Positions 56,559 through 64,000 of a DNA stretch of 64,000 bases are shown in pieces (within the stretch, counting starts at the first letter, position 1; every line of letters starts with the position of its first letter). The DNA is from Campylobacter showae (GTDB taxonomy: Bacteria > Campylobacterota > Campylobacteria > Campylobacterales > Campylobacteraceae), in assembly GCF_900573985.1 (NCBI RefSeq), contig NZ_UWOK01000001.1, positions 434,001-498,000 on the forward strand, read 5' to 3'. A model generated the notes under the pieces. That model made no database searches and was not told the origin of the DNA. It saw nothing but the letters and a program-made list of their open reading frames with translations. Both the position numbers and the translations under genes were made by a program.

Positions 56559-57215
56559 TCAGTCAAAATTTATCTTTTCTAAAACCTCTTTTATCCTTTT
56601 GTTTCTACTCTCCATGCTATCTTCTTCGCTAAACATCCTATGTTCGCTATATTCAAACGACGGCAGGTCTTTAACCAAATCATAAATTTCCTCAAAGCTT
56701 AAAATCTTGCCGTGCAGGTCGTAGCCGACGTTTAGCGCCTTGCCTTTTATATTTGCGATATTTGCGTGGATATGGCCGTAGAGCTGGATCGCACCGTGGT
56801 GGCCTGCGTTCCACTCGGATATCGGATAGTGAAAGAGCACGAGTCGAAATTTATCCTTCCCGTGCTGCACGGTGATCTCTTTGTATTCGCAAATTTCCTC
56901 AAACAGCGCGTTGCCGTCTTGCTTTTTCATGGCCAGCAGCTCGTCTTTATGCTTTTTTATCGCTTCGTCGTGATTGCCTAGCACTAGGACGTGCTTGCCG
57001 TTTAGCTTGCTAAATATGGATATGTTGGTCCCGATATCCTTGTGAAAGCTAATATCGCCTATATTATAGACCGTGTCACAGGGGTTTACCCTCTCGTTCC
57101 AAAGGCGAATAAGCGCGCTATCCATCGCCTCCACGCTAGAAAAGGGCCTAAAGCACGGATGAAATTTCATGATATTGCTATGTCCGAAATGCAAATCGGA
57201 GGTAAAATAAATCAT
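56559..57215 (-). CDS. Calcineurin-type metallophosphoesterase (1)
   Basis: 218 residues. Metal-binding motifs: SDLHFGH (residues 5-11), YNIGDISFHKD (GD motif) and VLGNHDEA (GNHD), then the late LYGHIHA. This is the short single-domain class often found as an uncharacterised phosphoesterase. Translated from ATG 57215, overlapping the preceding phosphatase gene by 4 bp, so both come from one mRNA. Substrate unknown. Confidence 0.88.
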   Translation of the reverse strand: MIYFTSDLHFGHSNIMKFHPCFRPFSSVEAMDSALIRLWNERVNPCDTVYNIGDISFHKDIGTNISIFSKLNGKHVLVLGNHDEAIKKHKDELLAMKKQDGNALFEEICEYKEITVQHGKDKFRLVLFHYPISEWNAGHHGAIQLYGHIHANIANIKGKALNVGYDLHGKILSFEEIYDLVKDLPSFEYSEHRMFSEEDSMESRNKRIKEVLEKINFD

Positions 57216-57901
57216 TTTTGCTCCTTTAAATCCACTTCAAATTTCTCGCCGCTTTTTATCTCCATGATAACTAGGCGCTTAAAAAATACGGCTCCTACGT
57301 CCATAGAAAATACGTTATTTTCGCGCCTGGTTATTCTATTTTCCTCGCTAGCTACGTGCCCGTGAAATATCCTCTTGCCCGTATTATTACTCTCCCAAAA
57401 TGGCTCTATGCTCCACAGCACGTAGTCCTCGTCCTGCTCCTCTTCGCTTTTATCGCCGTCAAAGGCCGCGTGGACGAATATACTTTGCTCCGAGCTTACG
57501 ATGTGCGGCATATTGCTGATAAAATCCTTTAGCCACGAGAGCGCGAAACTGTTTAAATTTCGCTTATAGATCGATCTTTTGGTTTTATCACCGCCGTTTC
57601 TAAGCCAAATTTGATGATCCAGGGAGTCGCCGCCAAAATACCCGTCCATCATCATTTTCTCGTGATTTCCCAGCACGTGGATCAGCGCGTATCCGTTTCT
57701 AACGAGCTCGGCGTATCTTTTGTATAGCCCGATCGTATCCTCGCCGCGGTCGCAGCTGTCGCCTAAAATAATAACCAAATCCTTTTTGGTCAAATTTATC
57801 TTTTTAAGCATCAGGTTAAAAAGCCCGAGGCAGCCGTGCATATCGCCGAATACGAAAATCCGCGCGTAATCATCTTCGTTTATGTGTTTTATCTTTATCA
57901 T
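57212..57901 (-). CDS. Ser/Thr-phosphatase-like metallophosphoesterase (2)
   Basis: 229 residues. PPP-family motifs: GDMHGCLG (GDxHG), GDSCDRGEDT (GDxxDRG) and LGNHEKMM (GNHE), then FVHAAFDGD and FHGHVASEEN. Its order GDxHG-GDxxDRG-GNHE matches the bacterial PP1-like or Ap4A-hydrolase-like group. First gene of the two-phosphoesterase operon; starts 56 bp from tRNA-Ser. Substrate unknown. Confidence 0.88.
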   Translation of the reverse strand: MIKIKHINEDDYARIFVFGDMHGCLGLFNLMLKKINLTKKDLVIILGDSCDRGEDTIGLYKRYAELVRNGYALIHVLGNHEKMMMDGYFGGDSLDHQIWLRNGGDKTKRSIYKRNLNSFALSWLKDFISNMPHIVSSEQSIFVHAAFDGDKSEEEQDEDYVLWSIEPFWESNNTGKRIFHGHVASEENRITRRENNVFSMDVGAVFFKRLVIMEIKSGEKFEVDLKEQK

Positions 57902-57956
57902 TTTTGGTTCTTGCGTTAAATTTGTGGAAAATTTTGGGTTAAGTTTTATAAGATTA

Positions 57957-58044
57957 TGGCAGATGGGAAGGGATTCGAACCCTCGAAAGCTTGCACTTTA
58001 CACGCGTTCCAGGCGTGCTCCTTCAACCGCTCGGACACCCATCT
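57957..58044 (-). tRNA. tRNA-Ser (anticodon GGA)
   Basis: On minus: acceptor AGATGGG (from 58044) pairs with CCCATCT, then discriminator G and an encoded CCA ending at 57957. The anticodon stem CACGC/GCGTG holds the loop CTGGAAC, so anticodon GGA reads UCC and UCU. The long variable arm (GTAAAGTGCAAGCTTTC region) and TTCGAATCC T-loop confirm a class II serine tRNA. Confidence 0.97.
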
Positions 58045-58219
58045 ATGAAGCCTGGATTATAGCTAAAATTTAATAAGCGCAAACTTATATTTGAGTTTGA
58101 TCGCGTTTTACGGCGGCGTCAAATTTGAGCGTGCATAAGGGTTTTAGCGTCATAAAGGTGCGGGTTAGGCCGCAGATCAGTCAAATTTGCCGCCAAATTT
58201 AGCCTAATTTTGAGCAAAT

Positions 58220-59050
58220 TTATCCGCGCTTACCCAGAGCGAAAACAAACATCCTGCACGCCTCGCGAAACGGCTTTATCCAGCTCATCGCGCGACCGAC
58301 TAGCCCCCAGCGATGTTTGTACATATTCATCATCGTGCCGATTTCCAGGCACTTTATGCGCTCTTTATCCCACGCCTCGACCTCGTCCTCGCCCGCGATA
58401 CCCATCTTGATTTTTACCTCCTCTTTCATAAATTTTAGCGTGTCGTGTTTGCGTGTATTCATTTTTGTCGCGAAGTCGTTGAGTAGATCGACCAGTACCA
58501 GCCCGCTAAATCGCGCTGCCAAATTTAAGAAAAACTCCCGAAAAATCGGCTTTTCAAAAAACATCGACACGCCTTCTAGCACGAAAACAAACTCCTCTTC
58601 CGCGTGCTTTCTGGCTAACTCGTCCATCCACGCGGTTTCTAGCATCGAGCAGGGTAGGCTGTAGTTTCGCGGCGCTTTTGGCACGAGTTTATCGCGAAGG
58701 GCTATGACGTCCGGCAAATCAAGGTCGTAAAAGGTCGCCTCTGGGCAAACGGGAGCTAGCCTAAGAGGCCTGGTATCAAGCCCGGCGCCTACTTGAACGA
58801 TGACGGCGGTCGGGTGCTCGCGGGTAAATTTAAGTATGCAGTCGTCAAAAAACCTCGCGCGTATCACCGTGCCGACCCTGCTTAGCGTCGAGCGGTCAAA
58901 TTTGGCGAAATCATAATCTATCTTACTCACGACGTCTCCAGAAAACTCGTCCTTTAGTATGGGCGTAGTTTCTTGGTTTTCCTTGCTTCTAAAGTATAAA
59001 TTTATGAGCAGCGTCTCAGAGACCGTTCCCTCAAATTCGATCTTTTCCAT
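58220..59050 (-). CDS. LCM-type S-adenosylmethionine methyltransferase
   Basis: 276 residues of the leucine-carboxyl-methyltransferase / polyketide O-methyltransferase family (COG3315 style). SAM site: VQVGAGLDTRPLRL then FYDLDLPDVI; FVLEGVSMFFEKP is the typical active-site region, and an N-terminal LINLYFRSKENQETTPILKD precedes. ATG 59050 with AAAAGGAAAAGTT upstream. Substrate unknown. It stands alone on minus. Confidence 0.85.
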   Translation of the reverse strand: MEKIEFEGTVSETLLINLYFRSKENQETTPILKDEFSGDVVSKIDYDFAKFDRSTLSRVGTVIRARFFDDCILKFTREHPTAVIVQVGAGLDTRPLRLAPVCPEATFYDLDLPDVIALRDKLVPKAPRNYSLPCSMLETAWMDELARKHAEEEFVFVLEGVSMFFEKPIFREFFLNLAARFSGLVLVDLLNDFATKMNTRKHDTLKFMKEEVKIKMGIAGEDEVEAWDKERIKCLEIGTMMNMYKHRWGLVGRAMSWIKPFREACRMFVFALGKRG

Positions 59051-59156
59051 ACAACTTTTCCTTTTTATTTTGATAATCTTTATGAAAATTGTAGTGCAAA
59101 TGGCTTTAAAATTTTATAAAATTTAGCGTTTAACTCGCCGTTAATGCAATGTCGTT

Positions 59157-59162
59157 TATAAT
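59157..59162 (+). promoter_or_regulatory. -10 element for thiD
   Basis: TATAAT 31 bp before the thiD ATG, in a T-rich context. Confidence 0.55.
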
Positions 59163-59192
59163 ACGGCTTTTAAAAACGAAAAAAGGCAAAAA

Positions 59193-59930
59193 ATGAAAAA
59201 AATCCTCATCATCGCAGGCTCGTGCAGCAACGGCGGCGCGGGACTGCAAGCCGATATCAAGGCGTGCGCGCACTTTGGCTGCTATAGCGCGACTGCGGTC
59301 ACGGCGCTAACTGCCGAAAACACGGACAAGATCAAAAATATCGTCTCGCTTGATCCCTCATTTATCGCCGATCAGCTCGAGATGCTCTCGGCGGAGTTTA
59401 GCTTTGATGCCGTCAAGATCGGCATGCTCTTTAACGAGCCTATCATGGACGTCGTGCAGGGCTTTTTAGAAAAAAACTCCGCTCCCGTGGTGCTAGATCC
59501 CGTCTGCGTCTCGAAAATGGGGCATAAACTCATCAAAGATAGCGCTATCGAGCGGCTAAAAGAACTAATGAAATTTGCCGCCGTCACGACGCCGAACCTG
59601 CGCGAAGCGGACGTGCTTTTCGGCGATGATTTTACGAATTTGCCGTGCGACGTGATTGTGAAAAAGCACATCGTCGCGGGCAAAAGCATCGACACGCTCT
59701 ACCGCAAGGACGGCAGCGTGCAAAACTTTGAGACGCCGCTGGCTGATCCGCTCGTTATCATAGGTGCTGGCTGCACCTTTTCTAGCTCGCTAGCCTGCCT
59801 GCTCGCTCGCGGCGAGAGCCTAGAGGGCGCCATCCAACAAGGCAAAGAGTACATCTACAACGCCATAATCAGCGGCATCGACACGAATCTAGGCGTGAGA
59901 AAACTGCTAAATCACGGGGTTAAATTTTAA
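59193..59930 (+). CDS. thiD: Hydroxymethylpyrimidine / phosphomethylpyrimidine kinase ThiD
   Basis: Phosphorylates HMP and HMP-phosphate in thiamine synthesis. Ribokinase-fold signature GGAGLQADIKACAHFGCYS and the late anion-hole block GAGCTFSSSLACLL, in which Cys replaces the usual Asp of ribokinases, as in known ThiD. VVLDPVCVSKMGHKL also fits. 245 residues, slightly short. ATG after AAAAAGGC. Not next to other thi genes here. Confidence 0.9.
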   Translation: MKKILIIAGSCSNGGAGLQADIKACAHFGCYSATAVTALTAENTDKIKNIVSLDPSFIADQLEMLSAEFSFDAVKIGMLFNEPIMDVVQGFLEKNSAPVVLDPVCVSKMGHKLIKDSAIERLKELMKFAAVTTPNLREADVLFGDDFTNLPCDVIVKKHIVAGKSIDTLYRKDGSVQNFETPLADPLVIIGAGCTFSSSLACLLARGESLEGAIQQGKEYIYNAIISGIDTNLGVRKLLNHGVKF

Positions 59931-59987
59931 ATTTAGCGTAGTTGACGCCGTAAATTAGGCTAAGGATAAAAGAACTTGCGAGGGTTT

Positions 59988-60599
59988 ATGAGTATAAGCC
60001 GTAAAATGTCTTTTATTATTATTATTTTTCTAATCGCGGCGGCGGCCGTCTACTTAAATTTATACGACGGACGGGAGCTGGCGCGAAACTACGAAAAAAA
60101 TCGTATCGAGATTTTAGCATTGCGCGATTTTGCGCGCGAGATTAGGCCTCGCGGAGTTTGGTTTGACCTGCGCTTGGACGGAACCCTGGTTGAGACGTTT
60201 AGCGCCGCGAATGCCGATAAAAACCAAACCGCGAGCTTCATCCGCGTAGATGAGCGAACGAGCGTGCAGGAACCTCTGCGGATACTGGGCTGGGACGAGC
60301 AGACTTTTGGCGAACTAAAAGCCAAACTAAAAAGCGCAAACGTCATAGGCGTAAGAATTTGGGGCAACGAGGCGTTTGGAGGCGAGCGCAAGACTACGAT
60401 TTATTATCGCAACGAGGGCTTTGGGGGTGCTTATTACGAGATTTTTGACGACGCTTCGGACGAGATACTGCGAGGCGACAAAGAGGCGGGCTGCAACGAT
60501 AGATTTCATTCAGACGGCGTAGCTTTGATTTATGACGGCGGGGCTACCGTGGATTTTATGTGCGTAAGCAAAGACGGCAAAAATATAAAACGTAGATAA
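59988..60599 (+). CDS. Membrane-anchored protein of unknown function
   Basis: About 203 residues from ATG 59988, close to a GAGGG ribosome site; TTG 59976 is an alternative preceded by TAAGGA. One N-terminal membrane helix (MSFIIIIFLIAAAAVYLNLY) and then a periplasmic domain of mixed charge with no motif I recognise. It follows thiD by 57 bp and may be co-transcribed. No function assigned. Confidence 0.65.
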   Translation: MSISRKMSFIIIIFLIAAAAVYLNLYDGRELARNYEKNRIEILALRDFAREIRPRGVWFDLRLDGTLVETFSAANADKNQTASFIRVDERTSVQEPLRILGWDEQTFGELKAKLKSANVIGVRIWGNEAFGGERKTTIYYRNEGFGGAYYEIFDDASDEILRGDKEAGCNDRFHSDGVALIYDGGATVDFMCVSKDGKNIKRR

Positions 60600-60900
60600 A
60601 AATCTAAATTTTAGATTGACGCTTTAAATTTAGGGTTTGGTTTGGCGGCTAAATTTGATCCGAAGCGAGGAGAGATAAAATTACGGGCGGTTTTGTTAAA
60701 TTTAACTGCTGACGAGCAGGTTTTGTCCGGCTTGCTCGTTAAATTTGGATGCGGATAACGGCGGCAAATTCAACCCATATTGTTCAAATTTACGCCGTTC
60801 TTCAAATTTGACCCAAATTTACGCTCAAATTTGCTCGTCCGTTCGGTCAAATTTAACCCGCTCTCCCGCTTAGCCGCCGTCAAATTTACCTAAAACTTAT
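60600..60900. other. Intergenic stretch dense in AAATTT
   Basis: About 300 bp between convergent genes. It holds at least ten AAATTT words, many as CAAATTTG or CAAATTTA, and short near-repeats of GTTAAATTT. No gene, and no terminator clearer than these palindromes. Confidence 0.65.
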
Positions 60901-62430
60901 CTACGCATCGTCCGTGCCGTCTTCGAGCGAGATGTTGTAGCCGCCGGTATTTGGCGGGCGTTTATAGATATCTTGCGGGCGGATATCCAGCACCTCGTCG
61001 CTGAAAAACACGCACTCTCGCTCGCCCGTATCGACGTCGCGCACCCAGATTTTGCCGTCGTCCACGATCTCCTCGTCAAACTCTATCACGCTATTTTCGT
61101 AGATTTTGCCCAGCAGTCGCTCGTGTAGGCGGTTTTCGCGCTCAAACTCCAGTTGCGCCTGCAGACACTCCGCCTCATCGATGAAAATCGGCTCCAGCGC
61201 GATCTTGTCGCCCCCTAGTACGCACTCGAATTTCTCCAGCGTAGAGCAGTCCACCTCGCTGCCGCCCAGCCTCACGACGTCCTTGTTGCGCATTAAGTAA
61301 CGGTTAGTGAGGTTGCCCATCAGCGCCTCGTACGCCGTGCCGCCTATCGCGCGTTTAAGCAAAAATTCATTTTGAAACGCCAGCACCAGCTCCACCTCGC
61401 ACTCGCGCAGGATCTCTTCGTTTAGCTCGGTGTTCTCGCTCAGCAGTTTCGCCGACTCGTCGAGAAATAGGCTAATAGGCCTTTTTTGCTTCATCGTTAC
61501 GCGCTTTAAAAGCTCGGGCAGGAAGCTGTTTAGCAGGAAGCTCAGCGCGCTTTTGTCGCAGCTAGCGGCGTTAAATATCACGATTTTGCCGTTATTTAGC
61601 AGCCCTGCGATACTCGCGTCGCCCGCAGCGCCCTCGCCGTCGCCATTTAGCGAGTCGTCGTTCATGAGGCCAAGAAAGGGCGACATCATCATCGAGTAGT
61701 TGCGAAAATCATCCCTCGTGCGCTCGTCGCCGATGTCCTTGTAGCGGCTCGTCGCGTCCAAAAACTCGTCCGCGGTGGCCAAAAACGCACGGTTTATCAT
61801 TATCGTCTCGCGGGTAAAATTTAGCGTCGAGGAGTCGAGATTGTCGCAGATGAGGCTCAGCGCGTCTTTAAACTCGAGCATCTTTTCTAGGTCTTGCGAG
61901 AGGCGCAGTATCGTAGCGACGTCAAAGGTAAAGTCCCGCGCGAGCGTGCGCACGTCGGCGTAAAAGGCGTCCGTGTAGTAGTCGTTTAGCGGCGTGATTT
62001 TTTTGGCGAAAATTTTAAGCGCCTTTAGCGCCTTAAAAAACTCCGTCGCGATGCTCGAGCCAAACTCCTCCCAAAACTTCTCCCTCGACTCCATCGGCTT
62101 TTTCACGCAGTTTTTAAAGTCCCGCGGCTTCATCGAAGCGATGAGATTTATCGGCGCGTCCAGCCTCGCGCCCACGCTCACGACGTCTTTTAGGCGACCC
62201 GCTCTACGGGCTAGAGCCTTGATTTTGGCGCTCTCGCCGCCTTTATAATCCACGGCAAACACCGCGTAGCCGTTTTGCATGCGGTCAAGCAAATTCGGAT
62301 ATATCATCGCCGTCGTCTTGCCGCTGCCGGTTTCTCCGATGATGGCTGCGTGCGTGAAGTCGCTAGGTATCAGTGCGCCTTTTTTCTCCGCGTTTTCCCG
62401 CGTTCTCGTAAATCCCATTATTTTTTGCAT
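60901..62430 (-). CDS. VirD4/TraG-like ATP-binding protein (orphan coupling-ATPase-like)
   Basis: 509 residues. Walker A GETGSGKTTAMIYPN lies near residue 32-46, followed by VFAVDYKGGES, typical of conjugation-coupling ATPases; a Walker B is in ISLFLDESAKLL, and VELVLAFQNEFLL resembles their late motif. It lacks the two N-terminal membrane helices of classical VirD4, and no other type IV secretion gene is in view. ATG 62430 follows AAGGAAAAAT. Could be a remnant or a stand-alone defence or DNA-processing ATPase. Confidence 0.7.
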   Translation of the reverse strand: MQKIMGFTRTRENAEKKGALIPSDFTHAAIIGETGSGKTTAMIYPNLLDRMQNGYAVFAVDYKGGESAKIKALARRAGRLKDVVSVGARLDAPINLIASMKPRDFKNCVKKPMESREKFWEEFGSSIATEFFKALKALKIFAKKITPLNDYYTDAFYADVRTLARDFTFDVATILRLSQDLEKMLEFKDALSLICDNLDSSTLNFTRETIMINRAFLATADEFLDATSRYKDIGDERTRDDFRNYSMMMSPFLGLMNDDSLNGDGEGAAGDASIAGLLNNGKIVIFNAASCDKSALSFLLNSFLPELLKRVTMKQKRPISLFLDESAKLLSENTELNEEILRECEVELVLAFQNEFLLKRAIGGTAYEALMGNLTNRYLMRNKDVVRLGGSEVDCSTLEKFECVLGGDKIALEPIFIDEAECLQAQLEFERENRLHERLLGKIYENSVIEFDEEIVDDGKIWVRDVDTGERECVFFSDEVLDIRPQDIYKRPPNTGGYNISLEDGTDDA

Positions 62431-63003
62431 ATTTTTCCTTGTCGGGGGCGATTGTAACGAAATTTGGTTTAAAGATTTAAATTTGACGTATCGGCGAGTG
62501 GGTTAAATTTGGTGTGATACTTTAAAATCGCTCGCCGTAAAAGGCAGGGCGTCGGCAAAACGCAAAGACCGCAGACTCGCGACTATGAGCGATTATCTTT
62601 GCGCTTTTATGAGTTAGGGTAAATTTATGGATTTTTGCGGTTAGGGATTTTATTTTTAGCAAGAGAGCTCAACCAAATCTAGCCCTTTGCAAACCTGCAC
62701 CGCAAAAACTCAGGCGAATTTAACGCGGAGAGGTTTTAAAATTAAACACCGGACTCGGGTTAAATTTAGAGGCTTTTTGGCGCGCGATTTTGCAAGAGAT
62801 CATCGGATTTAGCGGATAAGAGTAAATTTTGAGTCTAAATTCGCGCAAGCCGCCGCTTGGATTTAAGTATCGATAAAACGAATGCGGATTATGCTAAAAA
62901 CATAAAATCGTGGTTAAATTCGGCTTAAATTTGGACAAAATCGCCGCCTAATGAGCGAAAAATCTATCAAATTTAGACAAAAGCGCACTCAAACGGACAA
63001 AAA
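62431..63003. other. Intergenic stretch, AAATTT-rich, one inverted repeat
   Basis: 570 bp without a gene. Near 62556-62612, CGCAAAGA and TCTTTGCG form an 8-bp inverted repeat around a loop of about 30 nt. The rest is AAATTT-containing spacer. No RNA gene recognised. Confidence 0.55.
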
Positions 63004-63480
63004 TTATTCCGTTTTTTTGCAAACGGCGGCCGAGTGCGTGAGCAGATCGTGCAAATTTAGCGCGTCCTTGCGAAAAAAGCAGAGGCAAAGTCCGACGACG
63101 CTAACGCCTGCAAGCAAGAAGCATGCGTAGCGTAGTAAAACGCGTGCGAAACCGAGTTTGCGGCCGCTGCGTAGGTCGATGAGGTAGATATTTTGCGAGC
63201 GGTAGCCGGGCGTCTGGGCTTTGATCGCAAAAAAGGCGCAGCAGATGAGAGCGACTGCGAAATTTGCCCCGAATATCGCGGCTTGGTTGTGCAAAAAGTC
63301 GTCTTTGCCGTCCAAAAAAACATAGGTCGTGAGGTAATAAATCGGCATCCCGATCAAAAAAAGATCAGTGATAAAGGCCTTTACTCGCGCGCCGATGCCG
63401 GCCAGTTGCGCTTTTTGTTTTGCCAAATTTACTCCTTTTGTTTCTATTTTTTGGGTGCGTGTTTTGGATTTGAGCGTCAA
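63004..63480 (-). CDS. RDD-family membrane protein
   Basis: 158 residues. The RDD pattern is present: GARVKAFITDLFLIGMPIYY (Arg, Asp) in the first helix, a second helix (FAVALICCAFFAIKAQTPGY) with a GYRSQNIYLIDLRSGRKLG loop, and a third (YACFLLAGVSVVGLCLCFF). Function of the family is unclear; some are Na+/H+ exchangers. ATG 63480 with a fair ribosome site. No partner gene visible. Confidence 0.85.
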   Translation of the reverse strand: MTLKSKTRTQKIETKGVNLAKQKAQLAGIGARVKAFITDLFLIGMPIYYLTTYVFLDGKDDFLHNQAAIFGANFAVALICCAFFAIKAQTPGYRSQNIYLIDLRSGRKLGFARVLLRYACFLLAGVSVVGLCLCFFRKDALNLHDLLTHSAAVCKKTE

Positions 63481-64000
63481 ATTTGCTCGCTACCGACTAA
63501 ATTTACGCCTGCTTGTGCTACCGCTTCGGTGTGGCAAATTTACGCTCTGCTTTTATGCGTCGCCGCTTTGGTGCGGTAAATTTAGGGCCCGTTTCCACAC
63601 TCCGCCGCTTGCACCATCTTATCCAGCCGGTCTTGCTCAGCTCATAAACGGAGCTTTGTTTGTCGCCTGATTATGCGCCTGGCGTAATCTTTACGAGATT
63701 TGCCGTCTTTGTTTCTTTTTGGCGGCATACCAGTTTGCGATGATTAATAAATTTTCGTCTCGCATGTTTTTTGATCAAGCCTGCTTACGCTTGATTTATT
63801 ATTAGCTCCATAAAATTTATAAAGTGCGGATTTTAAATTTAAGGCGTTTATCTCGCGCCAAATTTTAAATTAATAAATTTTAGGACGCCCTTTTGCGTGC
63901 GTAAATTTATCTAAATTTGACGGTTGCTGCCAAATACGCGAGATGGCAACACAAATTTAATCCCGCTCTGATCGCAACCTATAAAACGCAACGACTGACT
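63481..64000. other. Right-end intergenic stretch with short degenerate repeats
   Basis: 520 bp with no gene I can support. Two 22-nt near copies differ at three bases (63521-63542 and 63563-63584, CCGCTTCGGTGTGGCAAATTTA type). AAATTT words continue to the window edge. The start of whatever lies to the right is not visible. Confidence 0.5.

Noticed and set aside
59193..59930. Loss of the catalytic Asp in the GAGD motif of ThiD
   Set aside because: Known ThiD enzymes have Cys at this position, so GAGC is normal for the family.

Overview
The window reads as a chromosome segment of a Campylobacter from the oral, higher-GC branch (C. rectus / showae / curvus / concisus type; the species is my inference). 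Reasons: the ribosomal S10-spc-alpha cluster has the epsilonproteobacterial form (no rpmD, zinc-type S14, secY-map-infA-rpmJ-rpsM-rpsK-rpsD-rpoA-rplQ). The block nfu-orf-murE-ybaB-PDZ protein-ispA-tkt and the set dnaG, rnhA, rnc, aroC match, as I recall, the C. jejuni Cj1634-Cj1645 neighbourhood. There are homopolymeric G/C tracts, TTG/GTG starts, many 4-bp gene overlaps, and intergenic DNA saturated with AAATTT.

Layout. 1-1.7 kb: the start of moaC and a MalY-type C-S lyase, both on minus. 1.8-15.5 kb: a complete type I-B CRISPR-Cas locus on plus: cas6, cas8b, cas7, cas5, cas3, cas4, cas2, cas1, a 536-bp leader, then 73 identical 30-nt repeats plus one degenerate end repeat. The effector genes are AT-rich; cas4-cas2-cas1 are more GC-rich and in an unusual order. 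15.6-26.2 kb: an unknown winged-helix-like protein, a PP-loop thiolase-like enzyme, dnaG, a LapB-like TPR protein, rnhA-rnc-aroC, a decayed gene, rnhB, a secreted DUF3298-like protein and an ATPase. 26.3-27.0 kb: a broken Sel1-repeat gene behind a poly-A/poly-G promoter. 27.2-41.4 kb: the ribosomal protein / secY / rpoA super-operon, interrupted between rpsH and rplF by a 380-bp gap with a strong hairpin. 41.4-55.1 kb: a decayed minus-strand gene, nfu, murE, panD, a flavodoxin-ferredoxin fusion, ybaB, a PDZ protein, a prenyl synthase, two tandem Trp-rich secreted paralogues, transketolase and an isochorismatase-like hydrolase. 55.2-64 kb: a C15 tract, uppP, two metallophosphoesterases, tRNA-Ser(GGA), an LCM-type methyltransferase, thiD, a membrane-anchored unknown, an orphan VirD4/TraG-like ATPase and an RDD membrane protein.

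How it works together. Cas6 cuts array transcripts at the repeat hairpin; Cas8b-Cas7-Cas5 form Cascade; Cas3 degrades targets; Cas4-Cas2-Cas1 add spacers at the leader end. Most of the rest is housekeeping: translation, DNA replication and repair, envelope building (MurE, UppP, prenyl diphosphate synthesis) and cofactors (MoaC, PanD, ThiD, Nfu).

The most unusual signal is not a gene. The palindrome AAATTT (a form of RAATTY) floods nearly every intergenic space and appears to have entered some coding regions as in-frame filler: the N-terminus of the prenyl synthase, an insert in AroC and the N-terminus of the PDZ protein. In C. jejuni RAATTY methylation is tied to DNA uptake, so these sites may be a DNA-uptake-type repeat family. 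Other leads are a poly-G promoter, a C15 tract, two decayed genes, a probably leaderless dnaG, and large hairpins inside and after the spc operon. All calls come from reading the sequence; no database search was run.
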